The notes beneath the pieces are model-generated. The model did no database searches. It had not been told where the DNA came from and saw only the letters and a program-made list of their open reading frames with translations. From Lichina pygmaea (lineage: Eukaryota > Ascomycota > Lichinomycetes > Lichinales > Lichinaceae), in NCBI GenBank assembly GCA_963422465.1, contig OY730172.1:2108001-2172000 (forward strand): a DNA stretch of 64,000 bases, given 5' to 3'. Positions 11,801 to 22,210 of this stretch are shown here, one piece after another (position 1 is the stretch's first letter; each line of letters opens with the position of its first letter). The position numbers were made by a program, and so were the translations under genes.

Positions 11801-14800
11801 CGCGACAACGACCTGGCCTCTTTCGGGGCTCAAGTCCCTGCTGCTTTCGCTCTTTTCATGCAGACGCTCGATGTCGGCCCGAATCCCTGCAAATCCTTCT
11901 TTGAGTGCTTCGAGCATTTCTTCAGATATGTTTGGCTCGGCGGGTCGCACCGCCGCAACCTCGCGGCTGCCGGTGATAGAGCCATGCAGTTGATCGATGT
12001 CGGTACGGATGCTACCGAGGCCGTCTTTCATGGTCTCGAGAATCTCCTCCGAGACGGTGGTGTCGACGGGCTTGGTGCTGAGCCGCTCAATGTCCGCGCG
12101 AATTGTGTCCAGTCCATCCTGAAGAGCGTCGAGCACCTCGCCGGTGCCAGACATGAAGCTCTCAGGTCGATCGCTCTTTGGCACGGCCTCACCTCGAAGG
12201 TCATCGAGGCCCTGGCGGATCGTGTCGAGGATCTCGTCGTGGCTCGAAGAGCTTCCGGTACGGAGAATCGCTGTCGCGATGGTCTCTCGCAGATGACCTA
12301 TTTCTCCTCTGATCGCATCCAGACCGTCTTCTGCGGGAGGAGAAGGCACGCTGTCAACGATACACGCTTCCAAGTCGCCTCGTAGCCTTTCGAAGCCGTC
12401 GGTCAGATTCTGCCGGAGGACATCCACCGTCTCTTCCTGTCCCAAATCACCTTGCCTTAGCACCGAAGTAGCGAGGCTATCGCGTAGGCTTGAGATCTCT
12501 CCTTTGATGCTCGCGAGCATCTCGTCATCCATCGGCTCAGGCACGCTGTCGGCTATGGCAGCCTCGAGATCGTTCCGCAGCCTCTCGAAGCCGTCACTCA
12601 GACTTTCACGAAGGACGGCAATGGTTTCTTCCTGTCCGCTGCCACCTGGTCGCATTACCGACGTGGTGAGGCTGTCTCGCAGATGCGAGATCTCCCCTTT
12701 GATGGTCTCGAACATCTCGTCGTTCATCGGCTCGGGCACGTTGTCGGCGATGGCGGCTTCGAGATCGTTGCGTAGCCTTTCAAACCCGTCGTTCAGATCC
12801 TGGCGGAGCATGGCGGCCGTCTCTTCCGTTCCGGAGCTCGCATGGGGCACGATGGTGGTGGCCAAGGTTTCGCGGAGGCTTCCAACCTCACCCCTGACCG
12901 TCTCCAAGAGCTCTTCGGTGATCGGGCCGGTTGCGTTTCCTGTGACGGCGGTGTCGATGTCGGCGCGAAGTCTCTCGAAGCCGTCCCGCATGCTCTCGAT
13001 TATCTCGTCTTTCCCCGTCACGTCGGCGGCTCTGTCGACATACAGCTCAATGTCTGACCGCAGATGCTCGAGGCCGTCCTTCAGAGCATCGAGAACCTGC
13101 TCGGTGTCCCGTCCATTCGCGGCGACGTTCTCCTTGGCCTCGTCCGAGACGCCTTTGAACTCGGCTCTCATGCCTTCAATGACCCCCTGTAGCGTATCGA
13201 GAACCTCCTCCCCAACACCTGGGACCAGAGCACCTTCCCGAGCCGCGACTCTTCCTCTAGGGCGATCGAACGATCCGAGCCCTTCGCGGACGGCGTCGAC
13301 GACGTCCTCCTTGCTGAGCTTCGCCTCCGGTGGCGCACCGGTCGCCCTTGGAAAGTCGAACGTCTCGAGACACTCCCTCACGGCGAGAAGGATTTCTTCC
13401 CGGGTGATGCTGGGCTCGGATGTGACGGTGACCGCCGGCGGAGGTGTAAAGCGATCCAGGCCATCCTGGATCGTCTTTAGCACGTCCTGCCGAGAGAGCC
13501 CGTCTCTGTCACGACCGTCGGACAGCGGCCGATACTCCTCGAGGCCTTCCTTCAGGCACTGGAGGATCTCGTCCCGTTCCAAGCCGAAATTCTGCAGCTC
13601 GATTTCCGGTTTGCAGGTCTCCCAGCTCTCGCGGATAGCGTCCAAGATATCTTCCTTATCGAGAGCGGCGTCGGCGCTCTCCTGGCCCAAAGACCTGTGG
13701 AGCTGTAGTTCGTCGACGGCGTGTTTCACCGCCTTCGATATGTCGCTGCTGTCGAGAGAGTTTCCAGAAATCGTCGAGGACGTCGACCGCCGGCGTCTCT
13801 CCCTCACGACCCGGTCCATGTGATCTTTGAGCTCGACGAGGCCCTCCTGCACGATCCGGGCCATCTCTTCTTTCTCGTTCGTGGTGAGGCCATTTCCCGA
13901 CTCTTCGGCCGAGCCCACCTGATCGAGCTTCCGGCCCATCTCCCGTCCCATTCCCAGCACTTCGCCCCTGAGTTCACGCACCAAGGCCTTGACCTCGGCG
14001 GTGAGGCCTCCGTTCTCGACGACGCTATCTTTGAGTCGCTTGAGGAACTTCCGAACATCGTCGTCCTGGCCGTCTGCAGACGTGGCGGCAGGAAAGGCCT
14101 TTTTCGCATCCGCACCGGCATTTGTGTTTTGGCGCTGGGTGAGGTCCTTTCTCGCCTTCACTAGCTGCCCGGGGCCTGATCTATCGACCTCGAGGTCGCG
14201 ACTCGGCGGCAACCTGTCCGAACCACCCGGATCCGTACCGTCTTCTTGTGCTCGCGCTGCTCCATGCTTGACCATCGCACCGATGCCGGAGCTCTCCTTG
14301 ACAAGGCTTGTGAGTTCCTCGAGCCGTTTGGCCGTGTCGACGTCGCCTCTGCTAGCGATCTCCAACAACTGCGATATCGAAGTGATGAGACGCTCTTGAC
14401 CCTCCTTCGTTCCCATGTCTCGCAGGATCTTTTCGAGCAGCGCCAGGCTGGCGGCGCCGTCCATCTGGAAGGGAGACGGGCTGCTGGCCAGCTCTCTCTC
14501 CAACGCGGCCGATACGGCGCTCGGGCTCGGGATTCTTGGCAGCACGACGCTCCGCGAACCACGGCCGGTCGGTGTCGACGACGCGTGGGGCTTGGAATCG
14601 AGGAGGTAAGCGCCGTTGGCCGACGGTCCCTGTTGGATGTCCATCCCATCCGGCGGCGCCGTCAGGCGATGGGACAGGTTCTTGACCAGCTCGCGCAGAC
14701 TCTGCCGGATATCTTCGTCCCGAGCGTTGGTAGCCTCCTTGAGGCTGATCAAGTCCGTGGCGTTGTCCTTGCTGCGCCGACTCAGCTGCGCCATCTCGCG

Positions 14801-15732
14801 CTGAAGACTGGTCGCGATGGAAGTGAGACTGTGGATCTGGGACGAGAGGACCTCATACGTCTGAGGCGACCGTGTCAAAGACGACGAGCTCGGAAGGGTC
14901 GACGCGGTGTCCGGCGCGTCGGCGGCAGCAGACATGGTCTGGAGCGCGAGCATCGTCGCCGACGGTGGAGGGGTGTTGTCGCCGAGGATGCTCCGAGGCG
15001 GGGGCCTCGTCGTCGACCGCAAGCTCGAGTTCAATCGGCCAGAATCCTTGTGGTGCGGCATTGGCGTGCTCGCCTTGGTCGGACTCTTCTCAGGCGACGA
15101 GCACTCGAAATCGCTGGTCAAGTCACGGCTGAAGCCGAGGGCATTGCTCGACCGTCCTATGGGCCTTTCCGGCGATGTATCTGGAGACCTGACGTAGCCG
15201 GCGTCAAACGACCTTCCCAACTCCTTGGCATTGACGTTGGGTGGCTGAAGAGATTGCATGCGCTTGTGGTGATGTCCTCGGATCAAAGACTTCTCCGGCG
15301 AGCCATCGCGCTTGTTAGGCATCGGGTTGGTCATGTAGGGGCTTGCGCCTGCGCTCTCTCGTGCTCTCTCGGTCAAGGCCGCCGCTGCAGCAGCGACGGT
15401 GCTTGATGTACCCTGGCGCGTCGTCGTGCTGGGCGACGAAGGATTCAGAGGCAATGGAGGAGGTGCTCGATCAGGGTCCGAGCTGTCCCACCTGTAGGGA
15501 AAGAAAGATCAGCCTCGGCGTTCCGTGACGATTGGTTGCCTGGACGCAGGCGTCTGGCGCGTTTGGCCGCGCAACGGCCGTCGAACGATCCAGCAGCGAG
15601 AACCGCGTAAGTGCCTTTCGGTCGTACGCACATTGGCACATGAAAGCGAGAATTCTCATTGAATGACTGTTGGCGCTTGACGAGCTGGCCATCCTCGCGC
15701 TCGCGCGAGTGCTCTCTGTCGGTGGAAGACAT
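8516..15732 (-). CDS. Giant coiled-coil protein (chromosome-segregation-ATPase-like name in fungi)
   Basis: 2358 residues in two exons, 15732-15632 and 15491-8516. The 140-nt intron has a GTGCGT donor and CTACAG acceptor; joining gives RFHVPMWDSSDPDRAPPP, which I remember as the conserved N-terminus of a Pezizomycotina family often labelled 'chromosome segregation ATPase family protein'. No ATPase motif is seen, so that label is doubtful. Residues 1-250 are a disordered Ser/Pro-rich head containing RGHHHKRMQSLQ. About 250-1900 is long amphipathic coiled coil, including three to four tandem 65-residue units (GFERLRNDLEA.. type) near residues 890-1100. A second conserved coil ends RILEGVIDQSRALL. 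The tail is basic, then acidic with 11 consecutive Asp. A structural or cytoskeletal scaffold role is inference. Divergent from eL27 across 0.53 kb. Confidence 0.88.
12346..12935 (-). repeat. Tandem 195-bp (65-residue) coding repeats
   Basis: Within the coiled-coil gene, equivalent words recur exactly 195 bp apart (for example GCACGCTGTC at 12346 and 12541, and CTCGTC at 12521 and 12716). The encoded units carry DGFERLRNDLEAAIAD and GEISHLRDSL in order. Frame-preserving duplication within the rod domain. Confidence 0.85.
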
Positions 15733-16261
15733 TGTTCGCCTCGGCAGCGGCGAGTGATTAGGGATCCTTGGCGACACTGTGGAATGTTGTCATGGATGCC
15801 GCGCCGCAACCTTCATAACGAGCTGCTTCTGTGCTCGCGTCAGGACACTCTCACGAGAGCAGAGAGCACAGACGGCGGCTGACTTGGTGGAGCCGTTCTG
15901 AAGGGTCCAAATGCTTTTGAACAGACGATAAACTGACGAGCCGTGACGCGATAGAACTGGGAAGAAGCCGGGGAAGGATGCAGAGCTAGGTTAATGTCTT
16001 GGCCTGCGACCCGTTGTTTATGATACGCTCCGCACAACATGTTCCCCAAAAGGGTAAGCGCGAACGGTGGAACAGCGAAGGACGACCCCACGGACCCTTC
16101 CCCGATCACGTAAGCGAGTCTTAGTCATCCAAGCCCCCGTTCGCATTGTGACTGCCCTTTTCCCCTCGGGCTAAGGGTTATCGAAAATCCAAACCACCAA
16201 ATCCGTACATACGTAGTATCCGCTTTCGTTGTCGGACCGGTCGAGCCTGACAACATCATCG
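15733..16261. other. Divergent promoter region, coiled-coil gene / eL27
   Basis: 529 bp between two divergent start codons. It contains a TGTGACTG word and an AAGGGTTA word, both resembling ribosomal-protein promoter elements, placed close to the eL27 side. No gene is supported. Confidence 0.6.
16147..16154 (+). promoter_or_regulatory. HOMOL-D-like box upstream of eL27
   Basis: TGTGACTG is the exact reverse complement of the fission-yeast ribosomal-protein HOMOL-D box (CAGTCACA). It sits 108 bp before the eL27 start codon. A GGGTTA element at 16175-16180 resembles the AACCCT-type companion motif. Function is inferred from motif and position only; an 8-mer can occur by chance. Confidence 0.4.
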
Positions 16262-16912
16262 ATGAAGTGTGAGTCGTGGACCATGTCGGTAGCGGAGAAT
16301 GACATGCTGACAGCAGTCTACAGTCATAAAAGTCGGCCGAGTGGCCATCGTCACTCAAGGACGTTATGCCGGACGGAAGGTACGTACTCCAGCTGGACGA
16401 TTCTGGCCAGAGCGGCGTCGCCGCGTTCTGAGTTCTTCCTGCTCGATGCATATCCTCTAGCTCTTCGTTGCTGATCCGGATTCAAGGTCGTCATCATGCA
16501 AACACTTGACAGCGGCTCGAAGGCTCATCCGTTTCCACATGCTTTCGTCGCCGGGATCGAACGGTATCCGATGAAGATCACCCGCCGCATGTCCAAAGAG
16601 CGTGTGAGGAGGCGGAGCAGGGTCAAACCGTTCGTCAAGATCATCAACTACACCCATCTCATGCCGACACGGTACACGCTGGAGCTGGAGGGATTGAAAG
16701 GTGCGGTGACGAGCGACACCTTCAAGGAACAGTCCCAACGGGAGGAGGCAAGGAAGGTGGTGAAGAAGGCCTTCCAAGATCGATTTTCGAGCGGCAAGAA
16801 TCGGTGGTTCTTTACGCCACTAAGTAAGCTTCGGCGAGCCTCGCAGCCTTCTTCTTCCTCCGAGTCTTTGGACTACTTCACCTGAGGCTAACCCTCACGT
16901 ACAGGATTCTAG
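16262..16912 (+). CDS. 60S ribosomal protein eL27 (L27e)
   Basis: Component of the large cytosolic ribosomal subunit. Four exons: 16262-16268, 16324-16379, 16487-16823 and 16905-16912, encoding 135 residues, the family's usual length. The first exon carries only 7 coding nt (ATG AAG T) and the last only 8 (GA TTC TAG), so a simple ORF scan sees only the third exon. Evidence is the start MKFIKVGRVAIVTQGRYAGR, the core HPFPHAFVAGIERYP, the block INYTHLMPTRYTLELEGLKG and the ending SGKNRWFFTPLRF, all family hallmarks. Introns have GTGAGT, GTACGT and GTAAGC donors with GCTGAC, GCTGAT and GCTAAC branch sites. Intron-rich 5' ends are typical of fungal ribosomal-protein genes. Some positions diverge from the usual sequence (for example SKERVRRRSRVKPF). 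Confidence 0.96.
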
Positions 16913-18846
16913 ATGGTCTTTCTGTCGGTACCACGCACCTCTGTGTAGATGAGAATAGTGGCTTGCTCCTATGCCATATCTTCGACACAAGGTCGTGTCC
17001 TTTGTGCGCACTTGATGTGACGTTCAAGACGGCATGCGGCGCGGGCGATGTAACCATTCCATGGGACAGCGCTGCCGATCCCTTTGAAGACGGACCAGCG
17101 ACCCACAGGAGCATTCTAGCTGCTCATCTCATCGGAAGACGTGGATCATACCATGTCCAGCAGGGTTTACGACCGGCCTTGGGCTGGCGATATCTCAGCC
17201 CAAAGAGCAGCCATCGTTGCCCCGAATTGCTGCCACCGTACCCAGTACGCATGTGATAAGAGCATCTGCACCCGTGTACATACGTAGCAGCGTCCCACTC
17301 GGTGCCTGAGTCCCGCAAGGGAGTGCGCCGCTAAGATTTGAGAGAGGTTCGATGCCATGAGGTCGACGACAGAGAAGCCACACTCGGGAGAGACTGCCCT
17401 CGTAAACATGGCTCCATCGCTCGCTTTCGAAGCTGCTTACCAGTACATACTCTGTATTCTTACGTCGTCTCACTAGAACAACACGATCACGTACTGTACG
17501 TACATGGCAGTCGTGAGGCTCGCCCTGACGTTCAGATACCAGTAGTGCTTCAGCACGAGCCCTGCCTATCACATGACCCATCGTGGTCGTCACGCGACGT
17601 TCGGCTGTCCAAGTCCTGCTTCTAAAGTCGGAGTATCCTCTTCTCGAGGAGTCGCCCAAAGCTTTTTCTTACGACTCTTGACGAGAAACCTCGTCCATCC
17701 ATATCTTATCTTTTGACGTCAAGTAAAAAAAAAAAGATTAGAACTTGTAGGAAGACATTGTAAGCAGATTTCACTGCTCATTGTTTCAAGACTTTGCTAA
17801 ACATGAGGACTACTGCGACTGTGGCTTAGTCATCTGACCGGGTAAATGCTCACTCGAGGTACTTACGTAAGGTCCATTTGTTCCGACGTACGGAAGTACG
17901 ACGACACGCACGAGTACACGTGACCATTGTTATGCTGGAAAACCAGTGGAGACCTGGAGTCACTTGTACCTAACGGAGGGTTGATTCTGACCACTACACC
18001 CATATAATCTGTCGCTTACCTCATCTGATAAACCCCGCCACCCCGATACGTACAGTAACCCCCTCCCCAGCCACCTCGCCAGCCACAGGTCCTTCTTCAG
18101 CCTCGTCTCCGCATCCATCTCCGGTCCTCGTCCTGCTCCTCCACCTGGGTCTCGGGTCGTCCCCAAGCGAAGTCAACGAGACCACAAAGAAAGTCGACTT
18201 CCCTCACCTTAACTCACCTCACGTTGCATGCGGCACTCTACATACGTACATACGTACAGTACGTAACGTACATCCGTACCTTGTAGCCTCTCGGCTGCGG
18301 CTGCAGCTGCAGGTCGTTTTCCTTTCTCCTCCGCTCCGCTTCCTTACGACGAGCCTCGCATGGCTTCTCACCCAAGCCCCGCCGGACCCGTTCTCTGACC
18401 GGGCTGGGATCTGCACCAGGCCCGTCCCTGAAAAGCAAAGCAGAGCAAAGCAAAGCAAAGCAACCAACGGCTGCCGAGAGAGAGAGAGAGAGAGAGAGGG
18501 GAGGGAATAGCATGGAACCGACCCAGTACTGGCAGGTGCCTATGCCTCGCCCTAGCCTTGCTTCCCACCTCCAATCCACCCCCAATCCAACCGCCGTCCA
18601 ACCGCCTCTCCAATCTGCTCACCTTGCGATATGCAAAGTACTTTGAGTACGTGAAGTACTTCGTACGTACAGCAGGACCCTCCCACAACCAGGCAGTGCC
18701 AGGCTATCCTCATCAGCAGCTCGTCGGATCCCTTTCGACCGACACCGCGAGAGACAATCACGCGCTCACTGTCACCCTCCTCCGCGCCGTTGCCCGGCGA
18801 CCCATATCGCGTCGTATCGACCGTCGCCATCTCTGTCGGACCGACC
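16913..18846. other. Spacer downstream of eL27, promoter of next gene
   Basis: 1.9 kb with no supported gene. A GTAC-rich cluster lies at about 18239-18280, an AGCAA-type pentamer run near 18434-18462 and a GA run at 18477-18497. The last few hundred bases are pyrimidine-rich and probably form the promoter and 5' UTR of the gene at 18847. Confidence 0.55.
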
Positions 18847-20103
18847 ATGCCTTTCTCCTCCGCCTCCCCCGTCGTCGTGCTACCGGCTTCGAGCCACCCG
18901 CAATCGTTCGGTGGCCGATCCCCTCAAGGATCGACGTTGCCGTTTGGCTCTCATAGGCATCAGTTCAGCAGGTCCTTGCCGGCATCTTTCGCGCAGTGGC
19001 CCCATTCGGCCACCGACGCGGCGACCGTCAGGGGCTTGGGCGTGACGGCAGCCGGTCCGCATCAATCCGCCTCTGCGAACGAGGCTGCCTGGCGCGGCAT
19101 CATGATGACGACGACGACGACGGTCCAGTCCAGCGCGTGCGGTCGCAAGCGGTGCCGCGACGAATACGCGTCGGCCGACGACGATGCATCCGCCGGCGAC
19201 GTGCTCGCTCGTGGCGCCGTCTCGGGGCCGGCGCACCGCGCGGCAGAGACGGGAGCTTCGTCCGCCGTCGACACTTGCGCCGTCGCCGCTGCGAACGGCA
19301 CGAGCGACTGGCTCGAAGGCGGGATGCGCGATGCCTGTCGCCCCGTGGCGTCCGTGAGCGCGGCCTCCTCCACCGCGCCGAAGACGTCCGAGCGCCCGAT
19401 CATCAACGTACGCCGCAAGCTTCAACGCCTTGACTCGGCAGCATCCTCTGGACCGGCTTCGGCTGACGCCGGTGCGACGGGCGCGACGCCTGCCGCGGCG
19501 CGGGACGGCGGCGACGCCGCACCGAAATCCCAACCGGTCGAACCCGTCGTGGACGACCTCACGCTCCGGCTCGGCATCGGCTGGACCCGCCTCGGGCTCG
19601 ATCCGGACAAGCAAGCCGCAGCGCGAGGCTGGGCGCGATACGTCGAAAAGCACTTTCCCGGCGTCTCCAACGCCCGGATCCTGCTGCAGAGCAAACGGCT
19701 CGACGACGCCTTCCTGGTCGTGGCCGATCAGGGCTACTTCCTCGTCGACGAGAGGATGGCCGAGGCGCGCCTCGTCGGTTCCACCGAGCAGCAGGCCCTC
19801 GCGAACCTCACCGCCGTTCCGGTCGTCTTCGTCGACGGGTCGGAGGTGCTTCGCGCCGTCGGCGCCCCTCGACGCGACGTCGGTGGAGATGCCACTCCTC
19901 CGCAGCCGCCTCGGCTGCCTTCGTCTTCGTTCTCGGTCGCGCCGGACACGACCGTGGGCGCGGCGGCCCCCGCGGATGCCATCATGATCAACGATCACGA
20001 AACTAACGACGCCAACGCCTTGAACGAAGTCACGTCGATGATCGATCGCACCGCTCCCCTTCACGTGGTTGCCACCGAGCCCGTCTCGATGGAGATCGAC
20101 TGA
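18847..20103 (+). CDS. Conserved fungal protein of unknown function
   Basis: 418 residues, single exon, opening MPFSSASPVV with A at -3, the first ATG in the frame. The N-terminal 230 residues are Ala/Ser/Thr-rich and probably disordered, with a basic patch (CGRKRCRDE). A folded-looking domain covers about residues 238-325: DDLTLRLGIGWTRLG, then ARGWARYVEKHFPG and DQGYFLVDERM. I remember this domain from hypothetical proteins of other filamentous ascomycetes but cannot name it. The tail ends in VSMEID. No signal peptide or membrane segment is seen. It is tandem with eL27 but 1.9 kb away, so no operon-like link. The domain makes it a real gene; its role is unknown. Confidence 0.75.
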   Translation: MPFSSASPVVVLPASSHPQSFGGRSPQGSTLPFGSHRHQFSRSLPASFAQWPHSATDAATVRGLGVTAAGPHQSASANEAAWRGIMMTTTTTVQSSACGRKRCRDEYASADDDASAGDVLARGAVSGPAHRAAETGASSAVDTCAVAAANGTSDWLEGGMRDACRPVASVSAASSTAPKTSERPIINVRRKLQRLDSAASSGPASADAGATGATPAAARDGGDAAPKSQPVEPVVDDLTLRLGIGWTRLGLDPDKQAAARGWARYVEKHFPGVSNARILLQSKRLDDAFLVVADQGYFLVDERMAEARLVGSTEQQALANLTAVPVVFVDGSEVLRAVGAPRRDVGGDATPPQPPRLPSSSFSVAPDTTVGAAAPADAIMINDHETNDANALNEVTSMIDRTAPLHVVATEPVSMEID

Positions 20104-22210
20104 GGATGTTCGGTGCATCTCATCTGGTCACGTGGGTCTGTCATTTCACCGCATGCATCTTCTTTGTAGTCCCTCTCGCTCTTCTACGTAGGTACCGGGG
20201 TTCCTTTCGTCTTACTTGTTGTCGGTCACATCTGTTCCGGGGGGTTTCCAACTCGGTGGGCTCATCTTCCGGGGGAAAAGGGCTCTGATCTCGATCGTCT
20301 TCTATCCGAGTGTTTTCATCTTCCTCCGCCACGTTCGACATTTTCTCGCTCGGAGAGCTTTTGCTCCCCATCTTTTTGTCAACCTGTTGCGGGTAGGGGA
20401 GTCCATTACTCCACAGCATGCGCGCTACTCTGGGAAGACCTCTCTCCTTGTGGTCATCATATCCGGTTCCATCAGACCTTTCATCGGATCTTTCTTCACT
20501 CAGCCTTATGCTTCAAACATGTTTTCTCTTACAAGATCTCCTCAAGAGAAGTCCGAATCGGCTGGTCGTGCTTGTCAAGTAGTACCTAGTGACGCAGCTC
20601 GTGCGACGCTAGCAACATTCTTCATTCACCCAAGCCTCATCTCACGTGACCCTTCCCTTCTTCTTTCCGTTCGCTGTTCTTTTCCTTTTTCCAACACGCA
20701 GACTCTCCCATCTCTCTCTCGACGCCGACGTCTCCTTTTCAACTGTTTTTTTTGGAAGCTCATTCTCAATCAACCAATGAAGCTCAAAATCAGATATAGT
20801 CGTACCTGCTGAGAAGCGCGCGATGCTTTGAAATCTCTACTACCGGTACTATTTCGAAGCTGGCTTTCGCCATCTCTTTAACAGCTGCCGCTACTACAGT
20901 ACGTAACTGCTTCGAAGCTGCCGTCAGGCCGGGCTTGGGTCAGGCCCAGCTTAGTCATCTGGCGGAGCCCGCATGCAACTACCGTACCCCGTACTGTACT
21001 TATACATACGTACTTGTAGGCCGTCGAGTCCGAGAGGGGCTTCAATCCCCCGTTGTAGTTCTCCCCCCTCCCAGTGCCAGACTGTCGCCTCGTAGCTCCA
21101 AACGATCCTAATCGTCACTGCTATTCTGTCAGAAGGCCCAACCAACTCGGCCAAAAGACCGACAGGCCTGATCAGGTGATCGGAACTGCCGTTGGCTGAT
21201 TACATAACGCTGCACGTAACATATTCCTTCAAAAGCTGCTGGATTCTACTCATACTTAACTACCCGGTACAGAACAATACTGTACATATCGCATCCTATT
21301 CAGGGCAAATTTTTTTTTTCTCTTCTACTGCTTTCAAGTTGGACCTCACCTGGTACATAAGTACTGTACTCCGTACTTCCGTACAAGTACTTACGTACGT
21401 ACTATGTCAAAGTCGGCTGGACTTTTGTTCCACCAATCTGCTTTACTTACAACCTCAAGAACTCAACCACACCAAGTGATGAAAGATGCTTTTCATTTAT
21501 CTATTCTTATCGACATCATGCTGAGGTGTCCAGTGTGGAGATGGCAAGGGTGGACTGACAAGGATTTCCATTGGCAAGGTGAAATGTAAAGATGATTGTT
21601 GTTTCTGTTTGGGTATCGTTGATGTCCAGAGTCCTCTGTGCACACTTTGCTTTCTTGTCTGACCACGCAGCGAGGGCAGGGCAGGGCAGCGAGAACTTGG
21701 CATGTAGCCAAGGAATAGATAAATCACTGCATGGTGACTTATGTGTTTCTTTGATACAGGGGTACTAGTCTATTCTGATGATCAAGTTGATGTATCTATC
21801 TTCTTTGTTCGTTTATTCAAGCATTTATTTCTGCTCTCTGTTTTCTCGGCGAGTAGACAGGACCAACCTAGTTACATTCAGTTGTTTTCGTTCGCTTTTG
21901 TTTGCTTTCGTTTGCTTGACAGGCCTGTGTGTGCTCACTCCAACAAAGAAAGAAGGGACGAAAGAAAGAGAGGGACGTGAAAAGTGAATCAGAGGAAAAG
22001 AAGGGGGAGGATCCTGATGTTGGATTCCATCAAGTCTTTCAAACGCTTCAAAACTTTATTTATTGCGTTAGGGAAGGAACGACAAAGAGCCCGTGGCCGC
22101 ATGTGAAGCGGGATCGATCTCTGACGAAGAGGACGGTAAGGATGGGCGAGTCTATTCTAGCAGGGAAAGGATGGCGAGAGAAAGATGCTGGATCGCGATC
22201 GTCGTCAAAA
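20104..22210. other. Convergent 3' spacer
   Basis: 2.1 kb between convergent genes. It holds both 3' UTRs (pyrimidine-rich on the left), one copy of a dispersed repeat at about 20927-21104 and a GTAC-rich cluster at 21362-21402. No gene is supported. Confidence 0.55.
20927..21104 (-). repeat. Dispersed repeat, copy A
   Basis: Shares ordered blocks with a second copy at 52130-52269: a GAGTCC.GAGGGGCTTCA-like core, a CTTGTAGCTCCA-like end and a GGTCAGGCCCAG-like start. On the minus strand both can be read as WSYxA...APLGLxG-type peptide, suggesting decayed coding sequence of a transposable element, family not assigned. A GTAC-rich tract lies inside this copy. Confidence 0.5.

Noticed and set aside
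10358-13823. Long plus-strand open frames (463 and 439 codons) opposite the coiled-coil gene
   Set aside because: They are shadows of a GC-rich coding strand; low-complexity Ser/Arg/Leu products with no domain, while the minus frame is continuous and conserved.
18880-20118. 412-codon minus-strand frame opposite the gene at 18847
   Set aside because: Arg/Gly-rich shadow; the plus frame carries the conserved GIGWTRLG domain.
20216-20812. 198-codon plus frame after the gene at 18847
   Set aside because: Phe/Ser-rich translation of a pyrimidine-rich 3' UTR, with no conserved motif.
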